NCBI GenBank assembly: GCA_037367405.1
Contig: JAZKJV010002611.1
Span: forward strand, 1,426,001 to 1,490,000
Reading direction: 5' to 3'
Source: Ottelia alismoides
Taxonomy: Eukaryota; Streptophyta; Magnoliopsida; Alismatales; Hydrocharitaceae
Length of the DNA: 64,000 nt
Shown: positions 22,518-34,744 of the stretch, one piece after another
Layout of the letters: every line of letters begins with the position of its first letter
How positions within the stretch are numbered: position 1 is the stretch's first letter
Notes under the pieces: generated by a model
Database searches by the model: none
Seen by the model: only the letters and a program-made list of their open reading frames with translations
Told to the model about the DNA's origin: nothing
Made by a program: the position numbers and the translations under genes

Positions 22518-22733
22518 TCATGATGCATACACAACTACCTTACCATGTTGCATAAGAACTGCCCCAAGTCCTTCTTTAGACGCATCAATGTATACTGTAA
22601 ACCCTTCACTCCCAGAGGGTAGAGTAAGGATTGGTGCAGATGTTGGGCATTCTTTCAATGTCTGAAAACTAGCTTCACATGTATCAGACCATACGAATGG
22701 GACTTCCTTCTGAGTTAGTCTAGTCATTGGCAA
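22518..22733 (-). pseudogene. Element A RNase H N-terminal part
   Basis: The minus-strand reading FVWSDTCEASFQTLKE, APILTLPSG and YIDASKEGLGAVLMQHGKV is the tether and first RNase H strand, with the catalytic Asp in YIDAS. The expected pattern is F.WS..CE..F..LK..L..APVL..P and D.AS..GLG.VLMQ. The frame is open over about 70 codons and closes at VVYAS, where the family continues ...RQLK.HE.NYP. The continuation is readable in the next frame. Confidence 0.88.
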
Positions 22734-23450
22734 TGCTATTCATGAAAAGTCCTTCATGAACCTTCTATAATATCCAGCTAAACCCATATAAGATCGTATT
22801 TCTGTGATAGTCTTCGGGCGTTCCCTACTCATCACCGCACTAACCTTTGTAGGATCAACTAATATACCTTTCCCGTAAATAACATGGCCTAAGAAAGATA
22901 CTTAAGATAACCAAAAGTCACATTTGCTGTATTTAGCATACAATTTGTTCTTCCTTAATGTTTCAAGTGCCTGTCTGAGATGGTATTCATGCAGATACTT
23001 ATCCTTGTAGTAAATAAGCACATCATCAATAAAGACTACTACCAAGTGATCTAAGAACTCCTTGAATACTCTATTCATGAGATCCATGAAAGCTGCTGGG
23101 GCATTTGTCAGACCAAAAGGCATAACTAAAAATTCATAATGTTCATATCTAGATCTTAAGTCAATCTTGGAATACACAGTCGAACCTTGTAACTGTTCAA
23201 AGAGATCATCTATCCTTGGTAGAGGATACTTATTCTTTATTGTCCTCTTGTTTAACTGTCTATAGTCAATGTACAACCGCATTGACCCATCCTTTTTCCT
23301 GACAAATAAGACAGGTGCTCCCCATGGTGAAGTACTAGGATGAATGAATCCTTTATCTAATAGTTCTTGCAACTGGCCTTTAACTCTCGTAACTCAGCTG
23401 GCGCCATCCTATATGGAGGGATAGAGATAGGTTGAGTATCAGGTATAATA
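22734..23450 (-). pseudogene. Element A reverse transcriptase
   Basis: On the minus strand the RT runs [60 protein letters not shown], then SKIDLRS (first catalytic Asp). It passes directly to [20 protein letters not shown]. The 19-20 residues normally between DLRSG and the second R.RY.HYEF are missing, an in-frame deletion at about 23149. [13 protein letters not shown] carries the two catalytic Asp residues of the active loop. [17 protein letters not shown] follows. The RT end and thumb (22900-22734) continue in another frame. Because of the deletion the fold is probably destroyed even though the YIDD-type loop is intact. Confidence 0.9.
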
Positions 23451-23521
23451 GAGATTTTAAATTCAATCTCTCGCTCAAGTGGTAATCCAGGTAGTTCCTC
23501 TGGGAATACATAAGGAAATTC

Positions 23522-24103
23522 TCACACTATAGATATATCTTCCATCATTCTGTCTGACCCTGATGTAGTGGTTACATAAGCTAAATAGCCTTGGAACCCT
23601 TGTTCTAACAGTTGTTGAGACTTTAGAGTAGATATGTATTCGACATTATCATTGGATGTCTTTCCAATGAACTGGAACTCTATTGAGTTAGGTAGGTGAA
23701 ACATTATTGTCTTCTGAAAACAATGAAGACATGCATGATGCCTTTCTAGCCAATCCATCCCAAGGATGAGATCAAAGTCATCCATTTTAATAAGTAATAG
23801 GGAAACATGTAACTGATGTCCTGCTATCAATACTACACAATCATCCAGGATTTCTCGGATTATAAATACTTGTCCTCCTGGTCCCTTGATCAAATAGGAC
23901 TATTGTACTTCTACTGGTATCTTACCCAAAGTGGGTACTAACATTCGAGCAATAAATGAATGTGAAGCACCAGAATCAAATAAGGTATGTACTGAAAAGC
24001 CATGAATAGTAACGGTACCTCGTACGACTGTGCCTGAATTGTAGGCTTGTTCTTCAGTAATTGCATTGAGCTGGCCATTAGGAATAGGCAAGCTAGAACC
24101 CAC
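23522..24103 (-). pseudogene. Element A aspartic protease
   Basis: On the minus strand, GTVTIHGFSVHTLFDSGASH (active site DSGASHSFI near 23975) is followed, after an interruption near 23900, by DDFDLILGMDWLERHHACL, the second protease landmark (D.ILGMDWL), and the typical FHLPNS stretch. The protease processes the polyprotein. The interruption is a stop at about 23897-23900. Upstream the gag-protease linker is Ser/Thr/Pro-rich. Confidence 0.88.
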
Positions 24104-24930
24104 AACGCTTTGTGGTGGCTGCTATGTAGGAGATGCTCCTTGTGAACCACGAACACTACCATGTCTTCCTACGCGTGTTGCTCCATTGCTCGAGGTGGAT
24201 GTTATACTGTTAATTGGGGTCAGTTTAAACCCTGAACCTCTCAACTACGGACAGTCTTTCCTAATGTGACCTTCTTGATGACAGTGATAACATGCACGTG
24301 TTCCTGTCTGAGCTGAAGACCCAACCACAGAGGTACTAGTTCCTGGTGCTAAGTTACTGGGGTATAGTGGAGGTATAGAGAAACCCCCTTTTCCTAATAA
24401 TTCCTAACCTAAGGTCTGTGGTGAGCTTATATTGGAACTGACTGGATGATAGCGACGATCTCTACGGTTATAATGTGCCTTGCATTTGGATTGTCCACCA
24501 TTAAAGTGGAGACTTCTTCTTTGGCGGTTTTCATCCCTCTCCATCTCAATACGAGAGGCGATGTCCATTGCTTCATCTACAGTTGTAGCTCTAAAACCAG
24601 CAAGCTTTTTTCACAGATCTCCCTGAAGATCGCTAACAAATTTTGTAAGACATTCTTGTGGTGAAGCTTCCAGAGCTGGTGAGTAACGTAGTAGCTTAGT
24701 AAAGTGGATATGATAATCTCGTACGGTTTTAGAACCCTGGTTCAAAGAAGCCAACTCTCTCCTCTTTAATTCTTCCCAATGAGAGGGGCATAAGTGAGCT
24801 CGGAACCTCTCTTCAAAGATATCCCATGGAACAGAATCTGCTAATTTCTTGGAAATTTCTCTCCACCACCGTCGTGCATAATCTGTTAGGGAGTAATCGG
24901 CAAAGTGCACCCAGGTGTCAACTGTGCATG
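24104..24930 (-). pseudogene. Element A gag, C-terminal two thirds with CCHC knuckle
   Basis: On the minus strand, HFADYSLTDYARRWWREISK, WDIFEERFRAHLCPSHWEE, RRELASLNQGSKTVRDYH and FTKLLRYSPAL are the conserved retrotransposon gag core (a.RWW.....W..F...F...Y.P......K..EF..L.QG..TV..Y...F..L..Y). CYHCHQEGHIRKDC near 24250-24295 is a CCHC zinc knuckle that binds RNA. A stop separates the core (ends about 24611) from the knuckle. The gag is cut on its N-terminal side at about 24930 by the C/D/B block. The N-terminus is found at 60365-60577. Confidence 0.88.
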
Positions 24931-25660
24931 GATTTTATTTTTGCACAAATACATGCTAATTATTGAATATTAACAATGCATGCCTTTGGGTAATTTATTG
25001 TATTGACAGCTATTTACATGTGGTTTTGCCAAGATAAGTAGCTAAATAAAATAATAAAGAGTGATCAATGGGGATTCATCACCATGTTTCTAATACCTTG
25101 TATATATTTCTAAAAATAAAATAAAAATTACAAATAAAATTAAAAGAAAATCATTTCTCTCTTCTTGTACATATACCATGCATATAATAATAATTCATTT
25201 ATTTATTTCAACATTGTAAATAATTAATAAAAATAAAGTAAAAATTATTTTATACTCTAAATTTTATTTTGTAAATAAATAAAATATAAAATTAGATAAT
25301 TTATAAAAAAGTAAAATAATAAAAATAAAAATATAAAATACATAGGTATTTTATACATGTATATAATATAATATAATATAATGTATATAACATAATCTAT
25401 TTTTCAAAAAAATAAATAAAAAGCACTAAAAAATAGTTTGAAAATAAATAAACATTTTTCATGTTGAAAATATTTTCAAATAAAATCATTTTGATTTTTA
25501 ATTTAATTTCTAAATAATTTTGACTCGGAATAATCTGATTGGTCCACGGGGGACCGTTGACCCCGGTCAACTGCCCTCCTGGACCGGTCCTCTTCGCGGA
25601 TCCTTGTTTCAGCCTGATTTCACCAAATTTTCTCAAATCGATCCGCCACTCATTTCCCCC
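24931..25660. other. Rearranged left edge of the insertion in A's gag (LTR-start fragment plus inverted AT-rich block)
   Basis: 24941-25081 is a third copy of the arm that forms the palindrome at 60074-60364. It ends ...GATTCATCA, so on the minus strand it is an LTR start, TGATGAATCCCC. 25083-25284 is an AT-rich block that is the reverse complement of 59622-59825. 25285-25510 is AT-rich. 25530-25660 turns GC-rich and shares 'ctgattggtccac' with the B LTR (31490). The proper LTR start of element C (TGATGAGTCCCC, seen at 57959) is absent here. No target duplication is visible against the right edge (ctagg...). Confidence 0.65.
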
Positions 25661-26847
25661 ATGCTCCGCCACCGGCGAGCCCGAGCCTCTGGACCGTCGA
25701 TCGATCAAGGCGGCGACCCCCGAAGGTCCGAGACCTTCAGCCCAGACGCCAGCCTCCATCAGGTAGCTTAGATAACTCCTAGATAGCTTTGATTTCTGCT
25801 TTTTCGATTTCCGACCACCTGAGCTTCATCGGACCGTTCACCGTACTCCGACCACCTATTCGTCCCATCGACCACCCCATCAGCTCTGTCAGACCTCCCT
25901 CCACCTTTTCTGCCCATTCATTCCCCCTGATTCGTCCCGAAATAGGTTCCGACTCTCCTCCGCTGTCTCCTCGCCGGAGAGCCCCACTCCGCCTCGCTCG
26001 TTCACCCTTTTCGCCCATAACCGGGACCAGGCAATTTTCCCTCGACCCACATGTTGATCTGTGCAGGATTGAATGAAGAAGAACCTCATCTGGAGGTTCG
26101 GACACTCGGGCACAGGAGCTCCAGGTTCATCTCGTCGCCGGAGCACTCCAGTCGCTCCCGGCCTCATCGGAGCTGACCATTAGTTGCGGACGGCCTCGAG
26201 CTTCATTTCGCCCATCTTAGCAGCCTCGGAGGACCCTCCAGTCACGCGCAGGGCCAATCGAAGTTCACCGGCGGTGAGTTCTTCACCGCTCTTCCAGGTC
26301 CCTCCTCCGCTGTCAGATCGAGCCCCCGCACCAGTTCTAATCTCCGCCGTTCGCTTTTGGGGAGCTCTCAGCCACTGGATCCATCTGAGGATCAGATCTC
26401 ATCCGCTCATTGTCGAAGGGGTATCGCCCGCTCTCAACCGTTCGATCTCAAGTGAAGAACCCTCGACCGTCGGATCTGTAATAAAGGGTAATTTACACTT
26501 AGGACCTCGTACTTTTGGCATTTTAGTTTAGTCATGTACATATTTTTAGCCGTTGTTTTTATTTTGGACAATTTGCATTTAGGACATCATGTTTATTTTA
26601 TTTACACTTTAATCCTTTGTGTGGAGCACGTAGTCTAGCACGTGATTTGTGGGTTAATTGCATATCTTTTCCTGAGATTTATTGATGTTACTGTTTGAAC
26701 TTTTATAAATAAGAATTGCATTTATACCCCTATTTGTGTGTTTCACGTGCCGTCCTCGTGCGATCTGGGATTTTTGCGTATTTGGCCCTATACTCTTTAC
26801 ACGTGTCATAATTTGGCCCCGTAGAACTTATTTTCTTTACACTTAGG
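25661..26847 (+). repeat. Element C 5' LTR, part 1 (interrupted by D)
   Basis: This GC-rich LTR sequence is homologous to 58218-59423 ('gctccgcca', 'gaaggtccgagaccttcag', 'gctttgatttct' and so on). Long Pro/Ser/Arg-rich open frames on both strands (25397-26531) reflect composition and are not genes. The LTR start with its promoter is missing; similarity begins at about 25661. Element D inserted after 'ttagg' (26843-26847). Confidence 0.85.
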
Positions 26848-29051
26848 TGAAGGATATTGAGTATCCTTAAGCGCATCATGGAAGAGTGTTGATCGCATCG
26901 TATGCAATCGGAGCAACTAGTCGTACTAGATGCTAGATGCGGCGGAAATTAAAAATTTTAAATATAAAGATGAAACACATGATCACGAGAACACTTCTCG
27001 GATCATTTCATCAAACCACAAAGTATAAGGAATACCTCTTGAAGCGTGGTTGCGATCGTGAGATCCCAAAGTAGAGATCCTCCTGTCTCAAGTCCGATCC
27101 ATGAAGAACGCACTTGCAGGCACGATGATGAGTCGCGTCCGTCCCGCAATCCTCGATGAAGATCCAAGCAATGGATCCCCTGATTTCGTCAAACGAAATC
27201 CGTCGTCTTCCTTTAGAGTAAGAAACTCCAAAGAAGGAGATCCTCGAGTCGTCGAAGAAGAAGCCGAGAAGGTCTCTCCTTTCTCTACATAAGATGGACG
27301 GCCATCTTTTGGAGGAGAAAAGAGAGAGGGCGAGAATATGAGAGAGAGAGAGAGTTGTAGCTTTGTACAACTCTTAATGATGTACCTTGAAAGGCTACCC
27401 TAGACCTCCTTTTATATTAGTTTAGGATCCAATGGATCTCAATCCATGGGACACATAGATCCAACGGCCAGGCTTGGTCAATGCAAAATCAATGGCAATG
27501 ATTGTTGTTGGTTAAAACCAACAACATTTATTTATAATTAAATTAAATATATGTTGCAACATTATCAATACAATTTAATTTAACATAAATCAATTAATTA
27601 AGAGATTTATCAAGATAATAAAATGGAGACAATGTAGCCTCCTAAAACAATGGTGGCTTATTATCTCCTTTTTATTATATCATATTATCTCTTAATAATT
27701 TGTGATAACTATTATCACAAAATTATTCACCAAATTAATTCCAAATTAATTTGTGAATATTTCAATCATGCCATTGAAAATATGTGAATCATATTCACAA
27801 CCCAAACTAATTTGTAAATTGCATTTCCAATTAATTAATAAATGTGAATCCAATCCACATTTAATAATTAACAAGTGCTATTTACATAGTTTCTCTCTCT
27901 TGAATATATGTATATTATAAATCATATTTACAATACACAAATATTATGGATAATAATATCCACATTCTCTAATCCTTGATAATTAAATCCCATTTAATTA
28001 TCCTGGATAATTATTCTCACAATATGAATCATATTCATATTAAGCTTGATAATTAAATCTCATTTAATCATTAAGTTCTTCTTGCTTGGATATGAATTTC
28101 ATCAAATGAATTATTCTCGAACCCCTTCAAGAATAATGTGCCTTCTCCGCAGATACTTGGAGATAAGGACAGGGTGATTGTATTGTTCCACGTATAGTGA
28201 CTTGGATATTGAGATCTTATCTCGAATCCAAATCTTACGAACCTCCCACAGATGCTTGATTAAATCAAGACCGCAAATCTAATCTTCTCATTAAATATGA
28301 ATCACATTCAGACTAATGTCCAATACTTGGACTAAGATCAGATTGCTTCTCTACTGGAAGGAGTCACTAAAATCCAGACCTGTTTCATCACTCCCTCGGA
28401 ATGGAAGCATCATGGATATACAATCGTTTATGATCACATCACCCTCAGGTATTCCCAATACTTGTACATCCTGCATACTAGAAGACCCATGATTAATCTG
28501 AAGATCAAGATCAATTTTACACTGTCTTCTTCAGAGTTTAATCACTAAGTTTCTCATTTGATCATTAGGATTTGGTATTGATCATATACTTTCCAAAAGC
28601 ATATATCATACCTAGGTCTTGATCATATACTTTCCAAAAGTATATATCAAACCTACAAATTCAGTCAAGCTTCCAAAGCGAGACAACTGTGTATGGAATT
28701 TGATTCTTCCCAATATCTCATGAGTGAGCTCATGTCTTCCGGTTCAGTAGTGAACCTGTATGATCCCTTTGAGAGATCGTATTACTCATATGCCCTTACA
28801 TGCACACGACCGCGCCGGTGTATAGACCTTGGTTAGGTCATCAACCTATTGGTCTGCCAAATGTACACACTCAGACATATAGTAAAACATCTGTCTCCGG
28901 TCAGAGGATGCATGCCTATGCTGTGACAACATTCAACATAGGACTTTGGTTATCTCGATCTCGTTAAGTCAACCCATTGACCTAACTAATCTGACATCTC
29001 CGAATCACTATTCCCATGCAGAGGACCTGCATCAAGAGGTCGGTCAGATAT
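26848..29051 (-). repeat. Element D left LTR, part 1
   Basis: This aligns with 49171-51358 with few differences. It holds a TATA-like box (TTTTATA on the plus strand at 27410-27416) preceded, in the element's direction, by AT-rich sequence. A duplicated 'tgatcatatactttccaaaag' stretch lies at 28584-28660, also in the right copy near 50890-50960. The gatat target duplication of B ends it at 29047-29051. Confidence 0.92.
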
Positions 29052-32000
29052 TGATGACTGGGAATTCGCCGAGGTCGTATCTTTCCACAAGGCAGAGAGA
29101 TAGTCGCTGAGTTGACCTCAGACAGACTCCCAAATCGATCAACAATTAACCCACAATAAATGTATGCAATGAATATCCAAAAATGTGGAGTTAAAATTTA
29201 TTATAACTCTACAGGCAAATGTTTATAGGTGTAAGCACAGGTAGAGGTCGAACACTGGGAGGCGAAAGGTTGTATGGTGAAAATGATCGTGCAATTATTC
29301 AATTCAATGATTCATGTCCAATTCCTTATTGTTTTTGTGGGTTTTTGATTTCACATATTTTTTTATTTTTGTTTTTATAATTTTTATTGTGTTTTTATAT
29401 GTTGTGCTTTTTTTTATATTTTTAATTATAATATATATAAAGAAATATATATATAAGAAAAGAGAGAAATATAGTATATGGATGTGTAGACATATATATA
29501 TACTCAATATATTAAGTATAATACTTTTTTAGGCTTTTTGTATTTTTCTACATTTTATATTATTTTTTTTTGGAATTTTGCTAATTTTTATGTATTTTCA
29601 ATTCAAAAATGTCCCTAATAAGGGACTAATTAAATAAGCCGCAAATAATTTGGGTTTTAAAATATGAAATAAGTCCAAAAATAACCAAAATTAATTTTAA
29701 TACATAAATAATGATATATACATAATTATAAAATAGGAAAACATATTTTTGGTATTTTTAAAGGGTTTTTATATTTTTTTAGGATTTTGGAGCTTCTTGA
29801 AATTTTTATATTTTCTTTTTCTATTTTTAGGGTTTTTCATTTTCTGGACTCAATATATATACATAAATATACCATATGTAATATTTTTGGAATTTTCAAA
29901 ATGTTTTTCTATTTTTTGGTATTTTATATTTTAAGCAGTGATTATTTAGGCTCCGTTTGAATTTTAAAAATTAGGTAAAATGCAAAAAATGTAAATTAAC
30001 ATGTGGGCGTGAAAGTACACTACATGAAGCACCTAACCTAATTTTTGTAGATTTTTAAGAGCTACATAGGCATTTTTAATAAATACATAAAATACATAAA
30101 AATTAAAAGCCTGGCAGGGGCATTTTTGCAAATAAAATAACTTTCAGGGGCATAGGTGCAAAAATTACAACAGAAATAAACATTTATTTAAAGTTTTGGG
30201 GCTAATTTACAATTTACAAAAACCGCCAGGGTGGAAGTTCAAATTTCACGCGCCTCACGTGGGACTGCACGTGAGGTGCAGAGGGACCAAAATGCAATTA
30301 TATTAACTTCAGGGTCCTTTCAGCAAAAATTACATTTTAATTAGAAAGTGATATTTATTTTACAATATTAAAAATTAAATACAAAAAAGGCGGGGGTTGT
30401 GTATGCAATTTACCCCCAACATGCGCGCGATCCAACGGTTCTTCGTTCTCCACTTGACACGCGTCGCACATCCAGCGGTCGATACCGCTTCGCCATCTGA
30501 CGTCTGGGATTAGATCACTCACGTGATCCAACGGCTGCGGCTCTGGAAGATCGGACGTCTCTGATCAGGTTTGGGGCTCCATCTTCATCCAACGGCGGGG
30601 AGGGCATCAGGAAGAACATGGAGGAAGGTTCGCCTGGGCAAACTTCCTCCAGCGATATCTCCCTCCCCCACCGCTCTTTGCTGCTCCCAAGGATCCCAGC
30701 ACGTTCCTCACAGGTGGATCTAGCTGTTGGAGGTCTCGGATCGGGCGGAGACACCATGGAGCGCCACCACGACGTCGAAGAAGTCGAGGGGGTCCAGGTA
30801 CCTTCGGTGACTCTTGAGTGCGTCTCCTGGTGCTTATCGACGCACCTGACCTGCAGGAAAATACTCACACGGCTCGAGGGGAGTTCCTCGGCCCAAGGCT
30901 GAAGCTGTTAGCACGCAAAAATGGAGGTGGAGTTGTTCGCTCCGGCGAACTACGGGTGGACGATTTAACGCTACACCTAAGGGCTAGTGACTGATATAAT
31001 GACACGAATAAAAAGCTAAAACTAAAACCTAACTAAAAAAGGGTAAACGTGCAGCTCGTACCTGGTGAAGCACCAAGGAGCAGAGGCCTCGCCGGAGCGG
31101 CGGCCTTGGGTGCAACCTCCGCCTCTCCGACCGATTCAAAGTGCCAGCGGGTTCCTCCTTTCACAAGGAACACCACCGGGACCAAATGCGAAGAAGGGAT
31201 TGGCTAAAGGCTGACCAAACTTGAAGAGATGGCGGTGGTTCTTTATTTATAACCAAAGTGGCGCACCCTTATTGATCGGGGAATATAGACGAATATGATC
31301 TATGTACAAGCGATCTTGGGTGTTGGCGTGGGTCATCAATGAAGGGGGAGTAAATCTCGTGAAGTGATTGTTGTCGATTGATTACTGTAACGAGTGGGAA
31401 AAATGCAAGAATATCGGGGAAAAGATGGTTCACGTCAACTCAGGCGGCTGGAGGTCAAGTTGACTGGGATCAACTCGCGGAGGGACCTGATTGGTCCACC
31501 TCAGCCCGCTACAAGACAGAACAGTAGTTTTATTAAAGAAAAAATTATTTAAAACAGTAAATGATTTTATTAATTTTCGAGTATAAAATAAAAAATTTTA
31601 TTACTTTATGTTGTATTTTAATACGATTTTTATTTATTTTTTTGGTGTATTTTATTATGGGTTTATTTTGATAATGTATTTATAGGTGTATTTATGTGTA
31701 TTTTTGTATAATTTATTTTTATTTTGTATATATTATTTTATTAATTTATTTTTTTATTTTATAAATTTATGATTTGTTTTTGTGAGTGTAAATATATTTT
31801 TTGTTTAATTTTATGAGTTTATTTACATATTTAAATAAATAGGTGTATGTTGTATGTAGGTATACTTATAGGTATTTTACCTATATATTATATACATTTT
31901 ATTTATTTAATGTATTTTATTTGTTTTTATTTTGGATTTGTATTTTTAATAAATTATAAGTAATATTTACATTATTATAAAAATATATATGAATAAATAA

Positions 32001-32843
32001 TAAAAGAATTAAATCCCCTTTTATTTATGTACATACTTAACATAGGTATTTTGCCTATGTATTACATAAGCTTATTTTATTTTACAAATTCTTTTTGGTT
32101 TTCTGTTAATTTTAATATGTACATGTATTATATATATTATTTACAAAATTCTAAAAATATAAATTTATAGGAATACTGAATGATGAATAAATTGAATATT
32201 TTATTCGGGTATACTGTACAATAGGGGCCAAAAACCTAACTTTCACAGATGAACTCCAAAAATCATGAAACCAATTTTTTGAATAGTTCTTGGAAAGCTA
32301 TATACAATTAAAGGTGAGTCTGGGTGATTTGGAGTTTTTATTTGCAAGATATGGGTCTGTGAAGTTGAGATTCTGGCTTTTTATTATGTGTATAAAATGT
32401 AAACTGTATACTATTTTTACATAAACTCAATTTTGTATTTTTATTTACATTATTATCTACAACTTTCATGTACAAAAGATTTTAATTTGATGAACAAATA
32501 ATTATATACAAAATAGGTATCAAAAATGCATAAATGAATGAATAAATAAATGAGGTATTTATTGTATTATTGGCCCTTATCTCCCCCTACTTTATTCCTT
32601 GTCGACCAATTCCGTGCTGGCCTTGGTCTCGGGGTTAGGGTCATAAAATATTTGCAATATTTTATTCCTTTTTCTTTTCTTCTCTTTATTCTATAATTTT
32701 GGCATTAAAAACCTTATTTTATGTACAATTAATACAATGAATCATGAATGCTATCATGTACAAATTGATGCTATTTACATGCATTTGCTGGGGTTTTTAA
32801 GGCCAACATGATAGAATAAAGAATGATGAATCGAGATTCATCA
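29052..32843 (-). repeat. Element B left LTR (3' LTR of the element)
   Basis: The LTR begins TGATGACTGGG and ends GATTCATCA on the plus strand. AT-rich low complexity (29300-30200 and 31520-32500) flanks a GC-rich core (30230-31500) that contains a CACGTG hairpin (30253-30276). Open frames in the GC core (for example 30515-30902) are in both strands and are not conserved as frames in the other LTR, so I do not call genes. Confidence 0.93.
30253..30276. promoter_or_regulatory. CACGTG hairpin in element B left LTR
   Basis: CCTCACGTG, a six-base spacer and CACGTGAGG form a perfect 9-bp inverted repeat holding two CACGTG G-boxes, the core bound by plant bZIP/bHLH factors and part of ABA-response elements. 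The same structure is in the other LTR at 40840-40863 with one spacer change. That regulation follows from it is inference. Confidence 0.6.
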
Positions 32844-32857
32844 TCCCCCTATACTTT
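32844..32857 (-). promoter_or_regulatory. Polypurine tract of element B
   Basis: In the element's direction AAAGTATAGGGGGA directly precedes the LTR start TGATGAATC. The core AGTATAGGGGG is the same as the PPT of C and the same as the 3' arm of the hairpins at 34745-35251. Confidence 0.85.
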
Positions 32858-34740
32858 CCTTTGCTAGTCCCTAGCAAATACTTATGCAATAAGTATAAAA
32901 AGAGTAAAGAATAAGAAGAAAAGAAAAAGCAAAAATAAAGAATAAAGAATAAATTGAATAGATCATGATTATTAAACTCATCTGTACAAAATCAAAGTTT
33001 GGAGCTCAGGTTAGACCTTGGTGTGAAAATGTGTGCGGAACCTAATTGGGAACCAAATTTAAAACACAACAGCCTTCGAGAGTCACAGAACTTGGTTCAA
33101 ATCACCTCAATAGCCAGGTCAGAACCAGCCTACGTCATACACAAACCCTTATGACTATGAAGCTGACTTGTACAGTGTAAGTGATAATGGCTCTTCCCAA
33201 CTGAAATGACAAAGAGACTGACTTCTCTAGAATGACAACCCAATGATTCCCCAATCCAGCCCTCTACCGTCGAGGAGCAGGGTATTCCCTTCTAAGTTCA
33301 AGTGGCATCCAACTCAAGAGGAGGAGGGGAAGAAAAGAATGGACGGTAGCCAGTGTAGCTACCTATCCTGGAATGCAAGACCAGTGTAGTTGAGTCATCC
33401 AGCTGCAGGCTTACATGGTATAACTTTGATGCTCAAGCTTGCTTATTTTCTATACAACATATATACATACTCCGGCAGGCACTTTTATTTTTATTTGCAA
33501 GCCTGACCACTTTTTTGGAGTTTTTCTTTTTCTTTTTTTTCTTTTTTTTTCTTCTTTTTCTCAACATACTATTTACAGCAGCATTTACATAAGGACTTTT
33601 CCTCTTGAGCCAGAAGACTATCCCTCTTTTAAAGCTTTATTGCAACCCACACTCTCCTGTCATTCGACTTCATTGAAACTGGACCAGGTTGGGGTGCACT
33701 TCCCTCCCTAGACGAGGATGAATGTTTCCACTCGTGTGCGTCTCACACTGGCAAATCCAACCCCCTCACCACTCCAACTGAGTTGAGCCAAGTGAAAGGT
33801 GCAAGTGTCCAAGTTAGGTCACGACCGACAAGAGTCATACGTGTGTTTCGAAAAAAGTTCTAGTTAGTCCACTGAGGTGACTTGAACCCAGCCCTGATTT
33901 CTCAAAGAATTAAGTCTGAATAGACCTGAAGTACCTTAAACCTAGTTCCCATAAGGTTCTGTGCAGTTAGGTGCAGTAAGGTCCAACCAAGCTCCAATCT
34001 TCGACTTTATTGGACTAGTTCAATCATCAAGCTCAATAAAAGAATATGAATGCTATGCAGATGCTATTTACAAATATGCAATTTTTCAAAGGATTTGAAA
34101 ACAAAGAGAGGAATTTTTACACAAAGAATTTACAAACAAAAGAATTTTGGCACTAAAATATATACAACTATTTACACGGGCGTGCCGCTTTATTTTACAA
34201 GACTTTTAAAGTAATTTTATTTAGGTGTATATACAATTGATAAATAATTTTATGTATTTTATTTTATTATTTATTTTATGATGCTTTTATTCCTTAAATT
34301 TATTTGAAAATGATTTTGAAAACTATAGTACAAAATAAATTTTGCAAATATTTACAAACATTTGAAAGCCATTTTGCAAAGATTTTTACAAACACTCTAT
34401 ATACATTTTTCAAAATACTTTTACAAACATTTTCAAAATATTTTGCAAATAGGTTTTCAAATCCTTTATTTCACACAAATATAAGAAGTTTTGCAATCAA
34501 AATATTTTTACAAGGTTTGAAAGTATTTCACAAAAAGTTTTCCAAACAGTTCACATCATTTTTCAAATCATTTTGCAAAAAATATTTTTAACCTGATTTA
34601 TTAATCAATATATACAAAAAGAATATGAGGAATAAGAAGCATTATTAATTTTTAATGAATTATATCATATTTTTAGCCTTATTTATTAATAATTATACGA
34701 AAGTACGAGTTATGGCTAAAGTATATACAGAGTATATACG
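32858..34740 (-). other. Element B interior: 3' UTR, AT-rich and motif-repetitive
   Basis: This non-coding sequence has a match, in inverted orientation, in element C 56450-57940. For example 'catttacataagga' plus 'cctcttgagcc' near 33590 corresponds to the complement near 57240. At 34300-34600 short runs such as 'tttgcaaa' and 'tttacaaac' recur many times and give spurious Phe-rich frames. No gene is seen. Confidence 0.7.
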
Positions 34741-34744
34741 ACCC

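Noticed and set aside
25397..26531. Several Pro/Ser/Arg-rich open frames on both strands (also 58336-59090)
   Set aside because: They lie in the GC-rich LTR of element C, occur on both strands, and are not conserved as a single frame between the LTR copies.
30515..30902. Overlapping frames on both strands in the GC-rich core of B's LTR
   Set aside because: The other LTR copy (about 41080-41470) does not keep these frames; LTR composition explains them.
34304..34591. Phe/Lys-rich frame of about 95 codons
   Set aside because: Low-complexity 'tttgcaaa/tttacaaa' runs in the 3' UTR of element B.
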